Assembly (NCBI RefSeq): GCF_003086295.3 | Contig: NC_092051.1 | Span: 78,562,445-78,626,444 of the forward strand | Source of the DNA: Arachis hypogaea | Lineage: Eukaryota; Streptophyta; Magnoliopsida; Fabales; Fabaceae | Length of the DNA stretch: 64,000 nucleotides | Direction of reading: 5' to 3' | Shown: in pieces, positions 56,985 through 64,000 of the stretch | Layout: every line of letters starts with the position of its first letter | How positions within the stretch are numbered: position 1 is the stretch's first letter | The notes under the pieces: model-generated | The model's database searches: none | The model's input: only the letters and a program-made list of their open reading frames with translations | What the model was told of the DNA's origin: nothing | Program-made: the position numbers and the translations under genes

Positions 56985-59077
56985 TGATGACATGTCACCA
57001 TGTCATGTTTTTCTATGCTTTTTCCTTTGTTTTCAATAGGTTTTATGCACTTTCTTGAGCTACAAGCAAGCCAATTAGGTAGATTTTCATGCTTCCTTTG
57101 ATTTAATCAACCATGTATGAATTCATGCTATTTCATGAGGTTTTATGCTATAATTGTTGCATATTATGATAGAATGAATATCTCATGATTATGAGCATAG
57201 CTTTGATGTGTTTGGTTGATTAATGATAGGTGAAGAAAGCTTGGAGAAAGGTTGAAGCAAGAAGGAATAGCTAGGAGTAAAGAGGGGACAATGGAATAAG
57301 TGAAATTGAACCAGGAAGCAAAAAGCTAGACCTATAGTTAACCTCAAACTTTTGGGTGAAAAGTTAGCCCCAACGTTAACCCCTAACTTTGAGGCTAACG
57401 TTGGCACATGAAAATCCTCCCTGGGCACCAAAAGTTTGCGCCAACGTTAGCCCCCTAACTTTGAGGCTAACGTTGGCATGAAGAAAACCTCCCTGGGCAC
57501 CAAAAGTTTGCGCCAACGTTAGCCCCCTAACTTGGTGGCTAACGTTGGCACATGAAAATCACAAGAGGAAGAGCAAAAGTTTGCGCCAATGTTAGCCCCC
57601 TAACTTGGTGGCTAACGTTGGCGCCACACACCACAAGGCATACAAGGGGTATACTTCCAACAAGAATAACTTGAGCTACAGAGCTCCAAATGAGGTGATA
57701 CAAGAAGCATTGGAAAGTAGGAATCAAGAGCTTTCCAAGCATATATGGCACTGCATGGTGGACACTAAAATTGAGGGAGAAAACTGCCCCGCAATGTGCA
57801 TAAACGAACATGGTGGCAACCTGCAGTGAGGCCAACTGATCTCTGCACCTTCAACGGAGTATAACTCGAGCTGTAGAGCTCCAAATAATGTTCTCCCAAC
57901 GGCATTGGAAAGTAGACATCCAGGGCTTTCCAACAATGTATAATAGTATGGGGTGGACAATACGTTTGAGCCTCCAGAACTGGCGTTTTTGCCAACGTTT
58001 GAGGCAAACGTTACCTCAAACGCTGCACAGCAAAGCCAGCGACCATGCCCTCTTCAAATGATCATAACTTGAGTTGTAGATGTCCAATTGAAGTGATTCC
58101 AAGTGGGTTAGAAAGCTGACATTCAGAGCTTTCCAACCATATATGATAGTCTATATTGGGCATAAAATTGGCAACATGACAAGAGGACAAAGTTGGCGCC
58201 ATAAATGTGCATAAGGGAGGCCAACGTTGGAGCAAAAGTTAGACCCCTAACTTTTGCCCCAACGTGGATAGCAGCAAATTTTGTGGGCTGATATGAAAAG
58301 TTAGACCAAAAGTTAGACCCCTAACTTTTGCTCTAACTTTTGCACCAACTTTTGCAAACTCAACCCGGTTCAATTCGGTTCCTCTTCAAACTCCAAGAGC
58401 AATCAACCAAGGCCTTTATCAACCCAATTCCATCAAGAGCAAGGGCCCAAATGATCATCACTCAAAGGCACAAGAAATAGATAAAATAGGAATTTCATTT
58501 AATTGTAATTTGTTTTTAATTTCATTTTCATTTCCATTTTGTAAAGCCTATATAAGGCATCATTTTCATATTTGTGGGGGGGGGGGGGGGGGTTGGCTCT
58601 GCTAGAGCATGAGGAGCAGGGTAGAATAGAAAGTCCCCTTTGATACACTTTTCTGCAATTATTATTTTCTACAAGTCTCTGCTACACTTTTCTTTCCTGC
58701 AAGTCAAATTTCATCTAAGCTTTGATCTATTGCTCTCTTTAATTTCCAGCACCCTCTCCCCTTTACATTTCATGCAATTTACATTTCTTGCTATTTAAGT
58801 TTCTGCAATTTACATTTCTTGCTCTTTAAGCTTCTGCCCATTTACATTCTGCAACTTTAATTTCCCTGCAATTTTTACCTTATGTTGCTCAACTTCACAC
58901 AATTCACTCAATATTAGCTTGACTAAACTAATCACCCACTAAAGTTGCTTGATCCATCAATCCCTGTGGGATCGACCTCACTCCCGTGAGTTTTTATTAC
59001 TTGATACGACCCGGTACACTTGCCGGTTAGATTTGTGTGTTTTGGGGGAAATTTATTTTTCACCAAAATATTCATCA
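56985..59077 (+). repeat. 3' LTR of the pol-less element
   Basis: 2,093 bp copy of 41347-43482. It differs by a few bases, a 17-base G run (58576-58592) against 13, and loss of about 35 bp after TTATTTTCTA (near 58670). Confidence 0.9.
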
Positions 59078-59082
59078 TGTAT

Positions 59083-59470
59083 CACACGTTTGTTGATTGT
59101 TAGATGAAAAGCAAATCCTTGAAAGCATGATTAGAGAAGACTTGAGTGATTAAACCCTAAAACACCGAGTGATGAGAGTGTATAGACACCTAGTGAGGGT
59201 TTGATCACTCAATTCTATGTTTCCACACTTCTCATCATGTATTCTTGTAAGTTTCTTCATTTTGATGAGTTGAATCAATTCTTTAGATTTTGATTGCATT
59301 GAATTATTTCTTTGCTTAGCCCTATATGTTCATATACTTGCCTGAAAATTTGTTGGTTTGTTTTCACCAATTCAATAGTAAAGTATGATATAGATAGATA
59401 TAGATTGTATATAGTATACTTGCATGCATATAGATAGTTGCATTCAATAAGTTGTTGCCCTTTGATCATT
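59083..59470 (+). other. Continuation of the degenerate host tract
   Basis: Resumes the sequence left at 41346 (ATTCATG/TATCACACG). Non-coding, with GATATAGATAG-type repeats near 59388-59405. It ends at the CACTA terminus. Confidence 0.55.
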
Positions 59471-59479
59471 CACTACAAC

Positions 59480-60410
59480 ATTTTGGGTTTATGGCCACGG
59501 TTTTTTTGGTCACTGTAAAAAACCGTGACTATAGCCCCTCTATGGTCACGGTTTTTTAGGGTGACAAAAAAAAGCTTGGTCATGGTTTTTTTGGAAAGGG
59601 TGACCATAGAGTACCTACGGTCACGGTTTTTTATAAAAGGGTGGCCTAAAAGGGTCTATGGTCACGGTTTTGATGGGTGACCTAACGGGGTCTATGCTCA
59701 CGATTTTTTACAGTGACCAAAAAGGGTATATGGTCACGATTTTTCAAAAAAAGGTGACCTAAAAGGGTCTATGGTCACGGTTTTAGGGGGTGACTTAAAA
59801 GGGTCTATGGTCAAGATTTTGAGGGGTGGCCTAAAAGGGTCTACGGTCACGGTTTTGGGGGTGACCTAAAAGGGTCTATGGTCACGGTTTTTTACAGTGA
59901 CCAAAAATGGGCTATGGTCACAGCTTTTCAAAAAAGGGTGACTTAAAAGGGTCTATGGTCATGGTTTTGGAAGGTGACCTAAAGGGGCCTATGGTCACAG
60001 TTTTGGGGGTGGCTTAAAAGGGTTTATGGTCACGGTTTTGGGGGTGACCTAAAGGTGTCTATAGTCAAGGTGTTTTATAGTGACCAAAAATGGTCTATGG
60101 TCACAGTTTTTCGGAAGGGTGGCCTAAAAGGGTTTATGATCACGGTTTTGTGGGGTGACCTAAAGGGGTCTATGGCCACGGTTTTAGAGGGTGACCTAAA
60201 GGGTCTATGGTCACGATTTTTTACAGTAACCAAAAAGAGTCTATGGTCACAGTTTTTCGAAAGGGTGACCTAAAAGGGTCTATGGTCACGGCTTTGGGTG
60301 GTGACCTAAAGGGGTCTTTGGTCACGGTTTTTGGGAATGACCTAAAGGATCTATGGTCACAATATTAGGAGGTGACCTAAAGGGGTCTATGGTCACAGTT
60401 TTAATCATTT
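59480..60410. repeat. Subterminal repeat array, about 25 units
   Basis: Imperfect units of about 30-45 bp around TATGGTCACGGTTTT and GGTGACCTAAAAGGG. The first two units form a long inverted repeat (GTCACGGTTTTTT and AAAAAACCGTGAC, 59484-59518). In En/Spm such repeats bind the TnpA protein; that role here is inferred. Frames within it are repeat translations. Confidence 0.9.
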
Positions 60411-62673
60411 GAGTTTTAATTAATTAAGATTTTTATGTATGTTTTATATTTTAAATATTTTTTCTTTCTAAAATTTAAAAATTTTAATAATTAAAAACTA
60501 ATAATGATTTTATATGATTTACTTTAAATATTAAAATTTTAAATCTAATTTTATAAATAAAAAATTAGGTTGAATACTATTAATAATTTTAAATTAAAAA
60601 TTGATTTAAAATTTAATAATATAAAAACTGATTTAATAACTTAATAACGGATGAAAAACTAGCCCAGTGATCACTTATATATAATGCTAAATTCGTTTTA
60701 ATTGTAGTTTAAGTTTTAGCCATGGTACGGTATAAGATAATTGGAATAATATAAAAATTAATTTTGTACACTAAAAATTTAACCATTAAATCGATTATTA
60801 AGTTTTGTGCTTTAACTGGGGAAGAAAAACGACGCCGTCTCTTATTTATTTGAGAAAAAAAATTAAAATACACTGAAGAAAATTGAAGGGACTGAAGGAA
60901 ATTGAAATCCCCCCCCCCTTCTTTCTTCCCCTAATTCATAATACTGTGAGAGTGAGACTTCTGAAGAAAATTGGAACTGCAAATCCCTAGCCCCTCATTG
61001 CCGCCGCCGTCCCAAGCTCCTCAGTGCCGCCGCCGTCCCAAGCTCCTCAACGCCGTTGCTTCTTCCTCTTCCCTATTTTGCAAAACCCAGAAAGCTAAGC
61101 ACGTCGTCTTCATCTTCGTTGGCTTCTTTATTCGTCGAAGGTTAGTGGCCTCTGCTTCTTCTTTTTGTGGTCCGTCGAAGATTATATATTCCTTTTTGTG
61201 GTCCATTAACAAATCATCATTTCATAAAAGTTCATTGGTTTGAGCCGTAGCTAATAGTCAACCTTTGATTTGATAATCTAAATTATTCTCAAGAAATTAA
61301 CACCTTTGTACCTTTTACATATTTTATTTTGTTGTTCCTAAACAAACACTTATAATCTTCTTGCCTTAGACTTGTTTTTCTTTTTTCCATTAATTATTTG
61401 TTTTTTCCTCCTATGTGGCGTTACATTAATTAAGCTAACAACTCAAATGTATAAGTCAAAATAGTTGCTTATATGTTATATATACGTTATGTATGTGCAA
61501 TGTTAACACTTGTCTTTATAGCAAGTTATAATATGTACAAACTGGTGATATTGCCAAACTTCCACTACTTTGCCATTACTCTGTTAAGGTACATACCTTG
61601 TTAAATTAATAGTTTCATTTTATTTTATTTTATTTTAATTAATTAATTATTAATTAATTATGGTCCTGCTTGACATTTGCTGAAATCAGATGCCTCTGTG
61701 AATGTGATAATGATCTTTATTTATATGTGAGGAGAACAAACCCCATGTGCATAAGATTTTATACTCTATTAGTGGTGCATGAATAATGCATTTCCTTATT
61801 AGCTTCCTTTGACACTTTATCGATGTTGTTAATAATTAACTACCTTCAAAGTTGCTTGAAAAGTAGCTCATTATACAAGGCAATGAAAGAACTTTAATAA
61901 TTTGTGTCTAAATTGAATTTTGTTGGCATAATTTTGACTCTGATCTACTTTTATTTGTAAGGTTGAAAATATATTTTCAGATGCACACTCTAATAGATAG
62001 TTTACACAAAATAAATAAAGTAATAACAAAATGTTGATTAGTGACTTGTTAAGTTGCTGTTTGATATGGACTTATGGCACTTAGTGTTTTGAATTTTGAA
62101 TTTGTGATAAGTGATTTGTGATTTGTGATTTGTGATTTTGTTATGCTGCTGGTTTGAATTAATTTAGGGGTGATTATTTGTTATGCTGCATTATAGAAAA
62201 TTTTTTAATCATGTATAGAAAATTCTTGTTCACAGGTCTATTTCATGAGTCTTTACCTCCACAAATTGACGATGTTTTTGGTTTCTGAAGTCTAATCTAT
62301 CCCTTTTTGAGCTCGTCAGTTTTGCAACATTGACTCGGTAATTTAAAGCTCAACCATATTCTCCATTATTACACTGCATTATTAGTTAGCACTTAGCACT
62401 GCTACTCTATATTATGTATATATCAAGATCATGGGACACTAATGGGAATTATTCTACCTATTTTAGATGTGAACCCATGTTAATAAAAAAAGTTAACTTA
62501 ATAAATGAAAAAAAATGTACATTAATATAGGAACTTAAAATTGGGCATTATTCGGTTTTCCCTTTCTGAACTTGATTATTTTGACTTTATTTTGTGTACA
62601 GGATAATTTTTTCGTACTAGTAAAGAGAACAGAAGTTGAGTAGTTGCCGTGGCACCGTTTATAACAACTTCAT
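60411..62673 (+). other. 5' non-coding part of the CACTA element
   Basis: AT-rich to 60830, then a GC-richer patch 60830-61250 with a run of C (about 60909-60918) and a near-tandem CCGCCGCCGTCCCAAGCTCC at 60998 and 61026. The frame 60971-61243 covers this patch; it may be an untranslated first exon and shows no family. Then AT-rich sequence with GTGATTT repeats (about 62104-62139). No gene seen. Confidence 0.6.
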
Positions 62674-63012
62674 ATGGCATCTCAAAATGAAAGAACTAAG
62701 CAGTAAGTTTATCTCGTAATTCCCATATATAACAATTTGATAGCCCATTTAACTAGGGTAGTAAGCGGATATATGGTATCTAGATTGTCACTATAACTGA
62801 CTATTAGATCATGTTTAGTAACTTCAAATATTTGCATTCTTAGGTTTAATCATGTTTTGTCAAAAGATTGGATGGATTTACCAAGATTTGAGAACAAGTA
62901 CACAGTTGGTGTAAATAATTTTTTAGAGTTTGCCTTCGTAATTGGAAAACCGGTTGGAAAATAAATCCAATGTTCGTGTGCAAAGTGTGGAAACATTTAT
63001 TGGCATGAATGA
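62674..63012 (+). pseudogene. Transposase N-terminus with Transpos_assoc-like domain
   Basis: Proposed first exon 62674-62702 (MASQNERTK), donor GTAAGT at 62703, acceptor AG at 62842-62843, exon 2 from 62844. Exon 2 shows SKDWMDLPRFENKY, IQCSCAKCGNIYWHE and, past 63012, YEHLICYGFVEGYKRWINHG, the Cys/Trp/His pattern of the transposase-associated domain. TAA at 62962-62964 and TGA at 63010-63012 break the frame. The splice model is inference. Confidence 0.65.
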
Positions 63013-64000
63013 GAAGACGTATATGAGCATCTTATTTGCTATGGGTTTGTCGAAGGTTATAAACGATGGATTAATCATGGGGAATCAGTAATCCCAACAG
63101 TTGTAGATAGTGACATGGATGATCGAGGGGGTGTTGATGATATTGACGGGTTGTTGCGTGATACATTCGGAAATATGACAAATCTTGAAGAGGCGAACAA
63201 CGGGTTGACTGAAGATGCAAAGAGATTTTATAAGCTGGTAGACAAAGTAGGTATAGAATTATATCCGAACTGTACTACTGAATTTTCGAGACTATCGTTT
63301 ATCATTCGTTTTTACCACTTGAAGTGTCTGCATGGTTGGAGTAACACATCTCTTACCTCCCTCTTAGAGTTATTGAAAGAAGCTATACCTGATTTGAACA
63401 TTCCCACTTCTTTTAATAAAGCTAAGAATATGGTTAAAGACTTGGGTCTTGACTATGAAAAGATTGATGCATGTCCTAATGACTGCATGCTGTATCGAAA
63501 TGAGTACATAAATGACTCATTTTGCCATATCTATGGAGAGTCTCGATATAATCAGACTCCTACTATGGATGGCAACGAAGATTACTTTACGTTTCCGAAT
63601 AAAGTTCATAAGGTTACTGCGAATACCTTAACATACTTTCCTTTAATACCAAGGCTTAAAAGGCTTTTTATGTGCCCAGACACAGCAGAGGCGTTGAGGT
63701 GGCATGACGAGCAGCGTTTGAAAGATGATTGCATAAGGCACCCTACTGATGGCCAAGCATGGAAGAACTTGGACACTCGGTACCCAAACTTTTCAAAAGA
63801 ACTTCGCAACTTGAGGCTTGGTTTGGCAAGTGATGGTTTTAATCCTTTTCGAACTATGAACGTGTCACATAGCACATGGCCAATTGTCTTAATGGTGTAC
63901 AATTTCCCCCCTTGGATGTCCATGAAGTCAAAATACTACATGCTCTCTTTACTCATACCTAGACCTTGTTCACCAGGAAATAATATTGATATTTTTTTGC
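63013..64000 (+). CDS. TNP2-type CACTA transposase, partial, open at window end
   Basis: Frame 1 is open from 63013 to the last base (about 329 codons); first ATG in it 63115 (MDDRGGVDDIDGLLRDTF). Characteristic blocks: FYHLKCLHGWSNTSLTSLLE, LGLDYEKIDACPNDCMLYRN, LTYFPLIPRLKRLFMCPDTA, CIRHPTDGQAWKNLDTRYP, LRLGLASDGFNPFRTMNVSH, YNFPPWMSMKSKYYMLSLLI and PGNNIDIFL. The Asp in ASDGFNPF probably belongs to the DDE/D catalytic set; the others lie beyond the window. The Cys pair usual near CPxC reads CHIYGESRY, with one Cys lost. The enzyme would cut and join the element ends. Confidence 0.85.

Larger units (their letters stand above)
41347..59077 (+). mobile_element. Pol-less LTR element with its own ORF (about 7.4 kb)
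   Basis: LTRs 41347-43482 and 56985-59077, both TGATGACATG to TATTCATCA. TSD TGTAA (41342-41346) and TGTAT (59078-59082), one mismatch. PBS of tRNA-Asp type. The internal region, after removal of the nested Sirevirus, is about 3.15 kb, with one coding region of 418-424 codons and no protease, RT, RNase H or integrase. A non-autonomous element of the LARD kind; PBS and LTR layout suggest it uses Athila-type proteins in trans, which is inference. Confidence 0.88.
59471..64000 (+). mobile_element. CACTA (En/Spm-type) DNA transposon, left part
   Basis: CACTACAACATTTTGGG at 59471 is a CACTA terminus, followed by dense subterminal repeats to about 60410, a non-coding 5' part, and TNP2-type transposase sequence running off the window. 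The base triplet before it is ATT; the matching right end and TSD lie outside, so boundaries are known on one side only. Confidence 0.85.

Noticed and set aside
60055..60273. 72-codon frame in the CACTA array
   Set aside because: Repetitive translation of the subterminal units.
60971..61243. 90-codon frame near the CACTA 5' part
   Set aside because: Low complexity, overlaps a small tandem duplication, no known domain; kept only as part of the non-coding region.
63606..63923. Minus-strand frame of 105 codons
   Set aside because: Lies opposite the TNP2 coding sequence, which has clear family motifs.

Overview
The window reads as a block of legume nuclear heterochromatin, most probably from peanut or a close relative (Arachis). 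It holds no host gene, tRNA gene or rRNA gene that I can support. Nearly every base belongs to LTR retrotransposons inserted into one another, plus one CACTA DNA transposon at the right edge. The Arachis call rests on memory: the LTR at 550-1362/13421-14139 and 32339-33871 (ends TGGTGCACGAAATT and GCTCATCA, about 1.53 kb, with GGCGTTTAACGCC palindromes) looks like the abundant peanut Ty3/gypsy element FIDEL. A search would be needed to confirm it.

Left block (1-40035). A decayed Athila-type gag (1-549) is split by a FIDEL-like LTR (550-14139, TSD CTCTG). That LTR is itself split by a complete 12-kb Athila-type element (1363-13415). The same gag half-site, joined to the same LTR end and the same CTCTG, recurs at 33871/33872 and runs on into a long, heavily mutated Athila-type pol (to 38423), a 3' non-coding tract and an LTR stub. 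Between the two half-sites lie a FIDEL-like 3' remnant (14634-16148), an LTR element with almost no internal region on the minus strand (16149-28650), a 5.3-kb solo LTR inside its left LTR (18999-24290, TSD ATTTC), and the gag-protease-RT part of a minus-strand FIDEL-like element (28649-33871).

Right block (40036-59470). A degenerate tract hosts a pol-less LTR element (41347-59077, TSD TGTAA/TGTAT) with one coding region of its own. That coding region is cut by a complete minus-strand Ty1/copia Sirevirus-type element (44279-54629, TSD GAGAT). The Sirevirus carries decayed gag-pol and an intact third ORF. From 59471 to the end is the left part of a CACTA element: a terminal CACTACAAC, about 25 subterminal repeats, a 5' non-coding part, and a TNP2-type transposase whose reading frame is still open at the window edge.

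How the parts work together: the Ty3 elements use a tRNA-Asp primer site and encode gag, aspartic protease, reverse transcriptase, RNase H and integrase. Every pol copy here is broken, so any movement would need proteins from elsewhere. Two themes are not explained by ordinary annotation. First, most families carry their own array of short inverted repeats, usually in the LTR, and in several arrays the two arms have changed together. Second, the motif AAGTTTGGTGT recurs in the non-coding parts of several otherwise different families and sits where a polypurine tract is expected.
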